Origin: Io17-Chloro-G2 sp034420695
GTDB taxonomy: Bacteria; Chloroflexota; Dehalococcoidia; Lucifugimonadales; UBA3495
Length of the DNA: 21,389 nt
Direction: 5' to 3'
NCBI GenBank assembly: GCA_034420695.1
Contig: DAOULB010000046.1
Coordinates: 1 to 21,389, forward strand
Shown: positions 6,622 through 13,554 of the stretch, piece by piece
How positions within the stretch are numbered: the first letter of the stretch is position 1
Layout: each line of letters opens with the position of its first letter
Made by a program: the position numbers and the translations under genes
Notes under the pieces: generated by a model
Database searches by the model: none
Seen by the model: the letters and a program-made list of their open reading frames with translations, nothing else
What the model was told of the DNA's origin: nothing

Positions 6622-8646
6622 TCAGGCCCGGGACGCCTCTTCCAGCATTTCCAGGAATCCGGCCTCGTCCAGGATGGTAGTGTTGTGCCGCTGGGCCGCC
6701 GCCAGCTTGGAGCCAGCGGACTCCCCGGCCACCAAGTAGTTGGTCTTTCCCGATACCGACGACGAGACGCCGCCCCCCAGGGCCTTGATACGCGCTTCTC
6801 CCTCTCTCCGGCTGAAGGCCGAGAGAGTGCCGGTAATGACGAAAGTCAGGCCTTGGAATGGCAGGTCTTCGGAATCCCTGGCTTCGGCAATCTCGTGAAA
6901 GGGGTCAACCCCAGCGGTGGCCAGCCTGCCCATCACCCACCGGTTTGCTTCCACTTGGAAATAGGCAACCACGCTTTCGGCTATCTTGGGGCCAATGCCG
7001 GGAATCTCGGTGAGTTCTTCTTCGGTGGCCTTGGAAAGTTGTTCCAAATTGGAATAGTTCTGGGTCAGCAATTCGGCGATTTCAGAGCCCACGTGGAGGA
7101 TTCCCAAGGCAAACAACAGCCGGGGCAGGGACCTTTCCTTGCTGGCCTGGATGTTGCTCATGATCTTGTCGGCCAGCTTTTCACCCATGCGGTCCAGTTT
7201 CAGTAACTGCTCTTTCTCCAAGTAATAGAGGCCGGCCACGTCGGTTACCAGTTTCTGCTCGATGAGAATCCGGCACCACTGCTCCCCCAAGCCGTCGATG
7301 TCCATGGCGCCCTTGCTGACGAAATGCTTGAGCAGTTCGAAGAACTGGACCGGGCACGATGTGTTGGGGCAGCGGTGCATGGCCTCGTCCACCGGTTTCA
7401 CCACGGCGGTGCCGCATTCCGGGCAGGTTTCCGGCATGGCGAAAATCTTCTCGCTTCCGTCGCGGCGGGCCGCCACCGGGCCCACCACGTGGGGAATCAC
7501 GTCGCCCGCCCGCTCTATGGTCACCCAGTCGCCGATGCGAATGTCCTTGCGGTGAATGTCCTCCTCGTTGTGCAGGGATGCCTGCCTTACGGTGGCGCCG
7601 CTGACTATCACCGGCTCCAAGACGGCGTAGGGGTTGAGGCTGCCGGTGCGGCCCACGTTGATCCCGATGTGCAGCAGCTTGGTGGTGGCCCGTTCCGCCG
7701 GGAACTTGTAGGCGATGGCCCAGCGGGGCTCACGGCCCACTACTCCCAGCTCGTCTTGATACCGGAAGGGGGCAACCTTCACCACCACGCCGTCCACCTC
7801 GTAGGGCAGGTCGTGGCGGGTTTCCAGCCAGCTGTTGTAATAGTCGCAGACCTCTTCCAGGGTGCGGCACAGCCGGTTGTTGGGGTTGATGCGGAAGCCC
7901 AGGGTTTTCATCCATTCCAGGGCCTCCCAGTGGGAATCGGGGCGGGGATGGTCATCCGATGGCCCCAAGGAATAGACCCATATCTGCAGGTTCCGGCTGG
8001 CGGTAACCCTGGAGTCAAGCTGGCGCAAGCTACCGGCTCCAGTGTTCCTGGGATTGGCGTACAGGGGTTCACCCTTCTGGGCCCGCTCTTCGTTCAAGCG
8101 CCGAAAGTCATCGACGGGCAGGTACACCTCTCCCCGGACTTCCAGCCTCCCGGAAAGTTCTCCGAGGAGGGTCATGGGCACGCTGCGAATGGTGCGGATG
8201 TTCTGGGTAACGTCCTCGCCGGTAGTTCCGTCGCCCCTGGTGGCCCCCTGAGTCAGCACGCCGTCGTCGTAGGTCAAGTTGACTGCAAGACCGTCGATCT
8301 TCAGCTCGCAGACCATGGGGAAATCGGCCCCATCCAGCAGGCCCTTAACCCTGCGGTGCCAGGCCTCCAACTCCTCTTCGTTGAAGGCGTTGCTGAGGCT
8401 CAGCATCGGCTGGCTGTGCTGGACTTGGGTAAAGGCATCGGCCGGGGCGGCCCCTACCCTTTGAGTGGGCGACTCCGGCGTGACCAGTTCGGGATGTTCC
8501 GCCTCGATGGACCGGAGTTCCCGCATCAGGGCATCATATTCGGCGTCCTCGACGACCGGAGCGTCCAGGACGTAGTAGCGGTGGTTGTGGTAATTGATTT
8601 CCCGGCTCAGTTCTTCGGCTCGCCGGGCGGCTGCTGCGTCAACCAT
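6622..8646 (-). CDS. ligA: NAD-dependent DNA ligase LigA
   Basis: 674 residues, typical length. It seals nicks in duplex DNA during replication and repair, using NAD. The Ia region is near the N-terminus (INYHNHRYYVLDAP, EYDALMREL). The AMP-accepting lysine is Lys116 in LKIDGLAV. Other nucleotidyltransferase motifs are ATRGDGTTGEDVT (about 135-147), RGEVYLP and YANPRNTGAGSLRQLD (196-211). The OB-fold is followed by a four-cysteine zinc finger (Cys408, 411, 426, 431). Helix-hairpin-helix repeats (TEIPGIGPKIAESV) and a C-terminal BRCT domain (about 594-670) complete it. The ATG start has only a weak AAGAG upstream. It is the first gene of the ligA-pth-peptidase minus-strand run and is divergent from the MFS gene. 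Confidence 0.97.
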   Translation of the reverse strand: MVDAAAARRAEELSREINYHNHRYYVLDAPVVEDAEYDALMRELRSIEAEHPELVTPESPTQRVGAAPADAFTQVQHSQPMLSLSNAFNEEELEAWHRRVKGLLDGADFPMVCELKIDGLAVNLTYDDGVLTQGATRGDGTTGEDVTQNIRTIRSVPMTLLGELSGRLEVRGEVYLPVDDFRRLNEERAQKGEPLYANPRNTGAGSLRQLDSRVTASRNLQIWVYSLGPSDDHPRPDSHWEALEWMKTLGFRINPNNRLCRTLEEVCDYYNSWLETRHDLPYEVDGVVVKVAPFRYQDELGVVGREPRWAIAYKFPAERATTKLLHIGINVGRTGSLNPYAVLEPVIVSGATVRQASLHNEEDIHRKDIRIGDWVTIERAGDVIPHVVGPVAARRDGSEKIFAMPETCPECGTAVVKPVDEAMHRCPNTSCPVQFFELLKHFVSKGAMDIDGLGEQWCRILIEQKLVTDVAGLYYLEKEQLLKLDRMGEKLADKIMSNIQASKERSLPRLLFALGILHVGSEIAELLTQNYSNLEQLSKATEEELTEIPGIGPKIAESVVAYFQVEANRWVMGRLATAGVDPFHEIAEARDSEDLPFQGLTFVITGTLSAFSRREGEARIKALGGGVSSSVSGKTNYLVAGESAGSKLAAAQRHNTTILDEAGFLEMLEEASRA

Positions 8647-8727
8647 GTGTGCTCTTTTCGATACGCCTTTTCCTAAAAGCTGGGGCTGTCTAATTGAGAA
8701 TTATGATATCATCCCGGCGGCCACAAC

Positions 8728-8760
8728 TCCCAAACCCGGATAGACTGTCCCAAACCCGGA
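8728..8760. repeat. 13-bp direct repeat in the ligA/MFS divergent promoter region
   Basis: TCCCAAACCCGGA occurs at 8728-8740 and again at 8748-8760, exactly 20 bp apart (two helical turns). The second copy overlaps the GGAG of the MFS ribosome-binding site. The 123-bp intergenic region also has an AT-rich patch with the perfect palindrome ATGATATCAT (8703-8712). The repeat could be a tandem operator or a simple local duplication. I see no convincing -35/-10 pair on either strand. Confidence 0.5.
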
Positions 8761-8769
8761 GAAGTTGGT

Positions 8770-10062
8770 ATGGCCGAATCATATCCGCAAGTCGAAGAGG
8801 GGAAGCCCAAGGGCGTCCGCAGGACCGGGCCCTTCATCCTCGGCGACATCACTTCGGGCCACGGCGTATTCCACTGGTTTACCCAGAGCTTCCTGGTGAT
8901 GCTGCCGGAAGTCCGGGACGCCTTCCTCCTCACAGAAATCCAGGTTGGCGGCATCACCAGCGTCCGGGAGATTGTTTCCGGCGTGGTGGCCCTGCCCGGG
9001 GGCGTAGTTACCGACCTGCTGCGGCGGCACTGGGGCTTGGTGCTGGCCACGTGCATGGGCGCCTTCGGCATCGGTTGGCTGCTGATGGGGCTGGCCCCGG
9101 TTTACATTGTCCTGCTGGTGGGTATGGGCATAGTGGCGGTTGCCGCCTCTCTCTGGCACCTGCCGGGAATAGCGGCCCTGTCCCACCACTTCTCCCACCG
9201 GAGGGGTTCTGCTCTTTCTTTCCACGGCGTCGGCGGCCAGATTGGCGACGCCGCCGCTCCTCTGGTGACCGGATTCCTGCTGGCGGTGTTGACTTGGCAG
9301 CAGATCCTGGAGATATACGCCGCCGTCCCCATCTTCCTGGCTTTCGTCGTGTTCTGGGCATTCAGGGACATCGGCAGGAGCGGAGAGCCCCATGCCCACT
9401 CCGGGCCGGACCTGTCTATGCAGGTGGCCCAGACCAAGAGCCTGTTCCGGCAACCCCGGATTTGGGGGATTGTACTGGTAGCCGGGCTCCGGGGCATGGC
9501 GTTCATCAGCTTCCTCACCTTCCTGCCCCTCTACCTGGCGGACGAGGCCGGCCTTAGCCCCGGCGCCCGGGGAGTGCACCTGTCCCTGCTGGTGCTGGTG
9601 GGAATCTTCTCCACCCCGGTCATGGGTTACCTGTCCGACCGCTTGGGAAGAAAGCCGGTGCTGATTCCCGGCATGGTGTGGCTGGCGGCTCTGACCCTGC
9701 TGCTGGTGCCCTTCGGCGAAGGCATCATGCTAGCAGTGCTGATAGGACTGATCGGGACGTTTGTGTTCAGCGACCAGCCAATTCTGACCGCCGCGGCCTT
9801 GGACCTTGTCCGGGAGGGGCCCGCCGCCACCACTCTGGGGGTGATCTCATTCTCCCGGTTTGGAATGGCCGCCGCATCCCCAATCATCGGCGGGTACCTC
9901 TACGGAATTGCTCCCCATCTCACCTTCTACTACATAGCGGCCCTGTTCGCCGCCGCCATACTGGTGCTTCTGGCGGTGCCTTTGCGGCCGATTGAAGACG
10001 CGGCCCATCATCATGGAGAGCACGGCCACGGTGACGGCCACGGAGCGCAGCGGCCCCACTAG
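8770..10062 (+). CDS. MFS transporter with His-rich C-terminal tail
   Basis: 430 residues with about 12 hydrophobic segments in two halves. They are separated by a hydrophilic loop around residues 200-225 that contains HAHS. Major-facilitator features include the loop DLLRRHWG after the second or third helix and GYLSDRLGRKPVLIPG in the second half, the typical MFS motif A. The C-terminus after the last helix is histidine-rich (HHHGEHGHGDGHG), which may bind a transition metal. It is an inner-membrane secondary transporter of unknown substrate. The ATG has GGAGAAG just upstream (8758-8764). The gene stands alone on the plus strand, divergent from ligA and convergent with the isomerase gene. 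Confidence 0.85.
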   Translation: MAESYPQVEEGKPKGVRRTGPFILGDITSGHGVFHWFTQSFLVMLPEVRDAFLLTEIQVGGITSVREIVSGVVALPGGVVTDLLRRHWGLVLATCMGAFGIGWLLMGLAPVYIVLLVGMGIVAVAASLWHLPGIAALSHHFSHRRGSALSFHGVGGQIGDAAAPLVTGFLLAVLTWQQILEIYAAVPIFLAFVVFWAFRDIGRSGEPHAHSGPDLSMQVAQTKSLFRQPRIWGIVLVAGLRGMAFISFLTFLPLYLADEAGLSPGARGVHLSLLVLVGIFSTPVMGYLSDRLGRKPVLIPGMVWLAALTLLLVPFGEGIMLAVLIGLIGTFVFSDQPILTAAALDLVREGPAATTLGVISFSRFGMAAASPIIGGYLYGIAPHLTFYYIAALFAAAILVLLAVPLRPIEDAAHHHGEHGHGDGHGAQRPH

Positions 10063-10096
10063 AGAGAACAGCCGGAAAAGGCAAACTGACGGGAAT

Positions 10097-10111
10097 GGCC
10101 GGTTACCGGCC
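10097..10111. repeat. 15-bp hairpin at the isomerase stop codon
   Basis: GGCCGG-TTA-CCGGCC forms a perfect 6-bp stem. Its loop is the TAA stop of the minus-strand isomerase gene, and it lies 35 bp after the MFS stop. There is no T-run on either side, so it is at best a weak bidirectional 3'-end structure for the two convergent genes. Confidence 0.35.
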
Positions 10112-11209
10112 TCGGTGGCGGGCCCGGAATTCGGACAGTAGGTCCTTGGAACGGGCAATGTTGGGGGCGGGCGAGGGGTCTACCTCCCCGAGCATAGCCA
10201 AGTAGTAGCTGACGTAATCGCCCAAGGCCAACATGCTCAGCAGTTGGGCCAGCGGGCTCTCCCTCGGGTCTCCACTCAGGACCTCAACCGGAACGCCGTT
10301 TTCTTCCAGGACTGCTTCCACTGCACCATAGTGGGCTTCCAACGGGTCAACTTCGACACTGGGGCGCAGGAAAACAACCGTCATGCCCGCACTTCCAGTG
10401 GGCTGCTCCAGGGCTTCCACGGCGTTATGCAGCAGTTCGGGGACCTCTTCGAAAAAAGCCCAGGCCTTGGCGTTTTCGTTAAGCTGCGTCTTCCAGCGCC
10501 GGGCCATCCCGGCGAATAGGCCCCCGCCATAGATCGCCACCACCTTTCCTTCCAAGGCCAATGCCAGTTGCTTGGCCGGATTCCTGGCCGTTGGCGTTTC
10601 CTCGCCTAGCTCGGCCAACCGGCGCTCTAGTGAGCACGTGGCCGACTCCACCGACGGTAGGGAGAAATCGGCCATTCCCAGCTTGCTCAGGGCTGACAAG
10701 AGCAACATCAGGCTATAGCCTATGGCGCTGCGGGGCTCCCCCGTCGTGGCAATCTGCAGCAGCGGCGATCCCAACGCCGAGGCCTCGTCGGCAAGCTGGC
10801 CCCCTCCGGCCATTGCCAAGACCCGGGCGTCCTCTTTTATCGCTTTGTGGAAGAGGGCAATGGTCTCGCCGGTGTTTCCGGAATGGCTGCAGGGGAGCAC
10901 CAGGCTGCGGCTGTCCAGGGAAAAGGGGAACTCCATCCCGCGGACCACTTGGAACAACCGCGTCTTACTGCCCGAAGCGGCGCTGCAGGCCCGCATCAGG
11001 TCGAATGCCAGGTCCCCGGCTATCGCCGACCCGCCCATGCCGCAAACAACTATCTTGTCGACGCCGTCAGGTTTCCAACCCGCAGGGGGGGAGAATCCCT
11101 CTCCTTGGGACCAGCCGGCGCGGCACTTCTCTGCCAGGCCCCTGAGCCGGCCGCCAAGGCCCGAGGGGTCCCACCGGCGGTAAGTTGCTTGTTGGTCCAA
11201 GTCAGACAT
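10103..11209 (-). CDS. Bifunctional phosphoglucose/phosphomannose isomerase
   Basis: 368 residues with two SIS sugar-isomerase domains, fitting the bifunctional PGI/PMI family. This cytoplasmic enzyme interconverts fructose-6-P with glucose-6-P and with mannose-6-P. Seen in the sequence are KIVVCGMGGSAIAGD (52-66) and the phosphosugar loop SHSGNTGET (108-116). GEPRSAIGYSL (157-167) and QLNENAKAW..PELLHNAVE in the second domain follow. Glu245 and His261 keep the spacing (16 residues) of the catalytic Glu/His pair known in archaeal PGI/PMI. The ATG start follows a leader of about 130 nt with its own candidate promoter. It is downstream of the YvcK gene on the same strand, in keeping with roles in sugar-phosphate metabolism and cell-envelope precursor supply. 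Confidence 0.9.
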   Translation of the reverse strand: MSDLDQQATYRRWDPSGLGGRLRGLAEKCRAGWSQGEGFSPPAGWKPDGVDKIVVCGMGGSAIAGDLAFDLMRACSAASGSKTRLFQVVRGMEFPFSLDSRSLVLPCSHSGNTGETIALFHKAIKEDARVLAMAGGGQLADEASALGSPLLQIATTGEPRSAIGYSLMLLLSALSKLGMADFSLPSVESATCSLERRLAELGEETPTARNPAKQLALALEGKVVAIYGGGLFAGMARRWKTQLNENAKAWAFFEEVPELLHNAVEALEQPTGSAGMTVVFLRPSVEVDPLEAHYGAVEAVLEENGVPVEVLSGDPRESPLAQLLSMLALGDYVSYYLAMLGEVDPSPAPNIARSKDLLSEFRARHRGR

Positions 11210-11346
11210 AGCGTGTTTGGCTGCCTGCAGCCCGGTCCCCTTACCGCTGGTTTCTAACCCGCTAACCCGAGGGCAAGCCCCGGCCCCTTTGACCGGTTGG
11301 TGGAATCGCTCGCCGCGAGTTGCCGCCCCTATGAGGGGTTAAGACC

Positions 11347-11374
11347 ATTATAGACCCGGCGGATTTCCGGGCAA
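11347..11374 (-). promoter_or_regulatory. Sigma-70-like promoter for the PGI/PMI gene
   Basis: On the minus strand, TTGCCC (11374-11369) and a perfect TATAAT (11352-11347) are separated by 16 bp. The predicted start is near 11340. A hairpin, CCCCT/AGGGG with a 3-nt loop (11326-11338), would then form at the very 5' end of the transcript. The leader to the ATG at 11209 is about 130 nt. Confidence 0.5.
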
Positions 11375-11390
11375 GGGACGTCGAGCAGGG

Positions 11391-12728
11391 TCAGTAAGGT
11401 GGAGAACTACGCCACAGGGGAGGAAGGCGCCGGCGGCTTCCCCGGTTCTTCTGGTAGATATCCGCAACCGCGGCTGCCAGCTTAGCCGGGTCGTGCCTGG
11501 TGGGGTTTTCGCTGTCGATGACGTCGGCACGCACGCAGGCGGCGGTGTCGGACCAAGGGTCTGGCGGCTCCAGCAGGCGGACCGAGTCCGGAAGATGCCC
11601 ATTCAAATGGTTGCTGTTGGCGAGTACAAACCTGACCGAGGATGGCCCCACGTAGTGGCGAATTACATCGAAGTGGTCGGTAACGGAATAACCGGTTGTC
11701 TGGCCCGGCTCGCAGGCTACATTGCAAACGTATAGCTTCAGGGCGCAGGACTCGGCGATGGCGTCGGAAATGCCCTTCACCAGCAGGTTGGGGACTATGC
11801 TGGTGTACAAGCTGCCAGGTCCGATGATCACCAAGTCGGCCTCCCTAATGGCCTGCTGGGCTACGGGATGAGCAGCCGCATCGGGAGGCAACAGGGCCAG
11901 GGAGCGCAGCGGGTCTGCGGCGGCCCCGACCCGGGACTCTCCTAGAATCCTCTGTCCCGACATGGTGCTGGCCGCAAGGGTCACGTCTTCGGTGGTGGAA
12001 GGCACCACGTGGCCGCGGATGGCCAGCAATTCCCCAGCTATTTCCAGCCCACGGTTGAAGTCCCCGCCTATTTCGGCCAAGGCAGCGATCAGGATGTTAC
12101 CGAAGCTGTGGCCGTTCAAGTGGCCGTTGGAGGAGAAACGGTAGTCCATTAACCGTTGCATTACGTCTTCCGAGTCGGCCAAGGCAACCAAGCAATTCCG
12201 GATATCTCCAGGTGGGAGCAGGCCCAGCTCGGAGCGCAACCTTCCGGAACTGCCTCCATCGTCGGCAGCGGTGACCACCGCCGTGATGTTGGAGGTCATG
12301 TGCTTCAGGCCCCTGAGCAGGTTTGGAAGGCCGCTGCCGCCGCCGATAACCACAACCTTGGGACCCGCGGCCAGGACCCGCTCGATGTACAGGGTATCGG
12401 AGAGCCGCAATGCGTGACGCCGGAACCGGATGGTGGCCAGAGAGCGGGCCAGGAACAGGGCGGAGACCAGGATCACCGCCAGACCACCGCCGATGAATAC
12501 GCCCGCCCGGACAGCGGAAGGTTCCCCCCTCAGGCTGACGATTCCGGCGAAAAGGTCGAAGCCGGGCCAAACGGGCGCGTTTATGCCGAACAGGATGCCC
12601 AAGGCTACGGCGGCAAACCCCAACGCAATGAGCAGCAGCCAACGCTTCAGGGAGATGCCGGGCACCAGAAGGATGAGGAAGGCCCGGCCAAGGCGGTGCT
12701 TGGCCAACTGCTGGACCAGATTAGGCAT
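11391..12728 (-). CDS. yvcK: YvcK/CofD-like gluconeogenesis factor with N-terminal membrane region
   Basis: 445 residues. The C-terminal ~325 residues are a YvcK/CofD-fold domain. The nucleotide-binding start VVVIGGGSGLPNLLRGL (125-141) is followed by VTAADDGGSSGRLR (152-164) and PPGDIRNCL. NGHSFGNILIAAL, IIGPGSLYTSI and CNVACEPGQTTGYS lie in the later half. YvcK proteins bind UDP-sugars and, in Bacillus and Mycobacterium, support growth on gluconeogenic carbon and cell-wall precursor supply. Here about 110 residues precede the core, with two hydrophobic segments (about 29-49 and 75-95). These should anchor it in the membrane, unlike the soluble Bacillus protein. The usual partners rapZ and whiA are not in the window. 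The next gene is PGI/PMI, which fits control of hexose-phosphate flow. ATG start, with no clear Shine-Dalgarno. Confidence 0.9.
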   Translation of the reverse strand: MPNLVQQLAKHRLGRAFLILLVPGISLKRWLLLIALGFAAVALGILFGINAPVWPGFDLFAGIVSLRGEPSAVRAGVFIGGGLAVILVSALFLARSLATIRFRRHALRLSDTLYIERVLAAGPKVVVIGGGSGLPNLLRGLKHMTSNITAVVTAADDGGSSGRLRSELGLLPPGDIRNCLVALADSEDVMQRLMDYRFSSNGHLNGHSFGNILIAALAEIGGDFNRGLEIAGELLAIRGHVVPSTTEDVTLAASTMSGQRILGESRVGAAADPLRSLALLPPDAAAHPVAQQAIREADLVIIGPGSLYTSIVPNLLVKGISDAIAESCALKLYVCNVACEPGQTTGYSVTDHFDVIRHYVGPSSVRFVLANSNHLNGHLPDSVRLLEPPDPWSDTAACVRADVIDSENPTRHDPAKLAAAVADIYQKNRGSRRRLPPLWRSSPPY

Positions 12729-13070
12729 GCGTCTTGGGGAAGGAAATACGTTCAGGAAGATTCAATACTCGTTGAGATAGGATGCTCTGGGTACCGGTCC
12801 TTCAACAATGCGGAGAAACTTTGCGAATTTCGAAGCTCAAACGGCATTTTCATGCCTGAGGTGCAACGATTCACAGCAGGATTGCTACAGGTCGGAATTG
12901 TATTAACGGCGTCTGACCGTGTCAAGCACGGCGAGCCGCTTGGACAGGCAGTGGCCGGTTCGCCAAATCCCGCCAGCGCGCTCGCCGGGCGGCGGCAACA
13001 CGTGGCCGGGGCCCGATGCCATCCCATTTCAGGCCACCTGGACCCTTGGAGAGCACGAGTGAAAGGTCGC
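12729..13070. other. 342-bp intergenic region upstream of yvcK
   Basis: Holds the yvcK promoter described separately and a leader of about 160 nt. A minus-strand frame in the leader (12853-12752) encodes MKMPFELRNSQS... for 33 residues. It has no ribosome-binding site and no recognisable similarity, so I do not call it a gene. The part from 12930 to 13070 is GC-rich with no gene or terminator that I can support. Confidence 0.5.
12897..12925 (-). promoter_or_regulatory. Strong sigma-70-like promoter of yvcK
   Basis: On the minus strand a perfect TTGACA (12925-12920) and TACAAT (12902-12897) are separated by exactly 17 bp. The predicted start is near 12890, giving a leader of about 160 nt before the yvcK ATG at 12728. 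This is the best consensus promoter in the window. Confidence 0.7.
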
Positions 13071-13493
13071 TCAGTTGAGGGGAGGGCGAACGCTCGTCAT
13101 TGTGCCTACTGAAGCCGCAGACTGGAAATGGGGAGTAGTCGGCTTCTTTCGAAGGTTCCAGTAGGCGTAGAGCAGGCCAATGACCGGAATCAGTCCCAAG
13201 ACCAAGGGCAGACACCAATGGCCTGCGATTGCTCCCAGCAGGCTGGCCGCCGCGATGGTGAGGTTGGCGCCCAGGGCGATGAGCAACAGGACAATTGGTC
13301 TGACGGTTGTCGGCCGGGACAATGGTTGCTTCAGCCGGGCCAGAATTACCAGTCCTGCTGCACCAACGGCTTGCGCCGTCAACAGCGCGGCCAAGCCAAG
13401 TCCGGTCATGCCGTCGGCAGAGCCGGTAAGGACGACGACACCTACGGGCCATATAATTTGGATCGCGGCCAAGATTAACAAAATATTTCGCAT
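13071..13493 (-). CDS. Small membrane protein with four predicted helices, unknown function
   Basis: 140 residues from the ATG at 13493, which has GGAGG (minus strand of 13501-13505) at good spacing. An in-frame start 8 codons earlier lacks one. Hydrophobic segments are at about 3-23, 33-53, 66-90 and 94-112. A basic stretch (LRKKP) and a soluble tail of about 25 residues follow. I recognise no family or motif. It lies 61 bp after the stop of the giant surface-protein gene on the same strand, with no clear terminator between, so it may share that transcript. Confidence 0.75.
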   Translation of the reverse strand: MRNILLILAAIQIIWPVGVVVLTGSADGMTGLGLAALLTAQAVGAAGLVILARLKQPLSRPTTVRPIVLLLIALGANLTIAAASLLGAIAGHWCLPLVLGLIPVIGLLYAYWNLRKKPTTPHFQSAASVGTMTSVRPPLN

Positions 13494-13554
13494 CAGTCTT
13501 GCCTCCTCCCTCGGCAACGGCCCGGTCCACCGGTTGCATTTTGGCTTGTATCCA

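Noticed and set aside
7324..8676. 450-residue plus-strand frame opposite ligA
   Set aside because: LigA on the minus strand is complete with all motifs. The plus-strand frame has no motif and is a GC-bias shadow.
12957..13020. Possible tRNA-like sequence (GGTTCGCCAAATCCC)
   Set aside because: The T-loop resemblance is partial. No acceptor or anticodon stem could be formed around it.
12752..13027. 91-residue minus-strand frame upstream of yvcK
   Set aside because: It spans the strong yvcK promoter, has no ribosome-binding site and an unlikely composition. Only its last 33 codons fall in the leader.
13510..13530. Possible terminator between the giant gene and the four-helix membrane protein
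   Set aside because: The GCAAC/GTTGC pairing needs a bulge and has no T-run, so it was not called.
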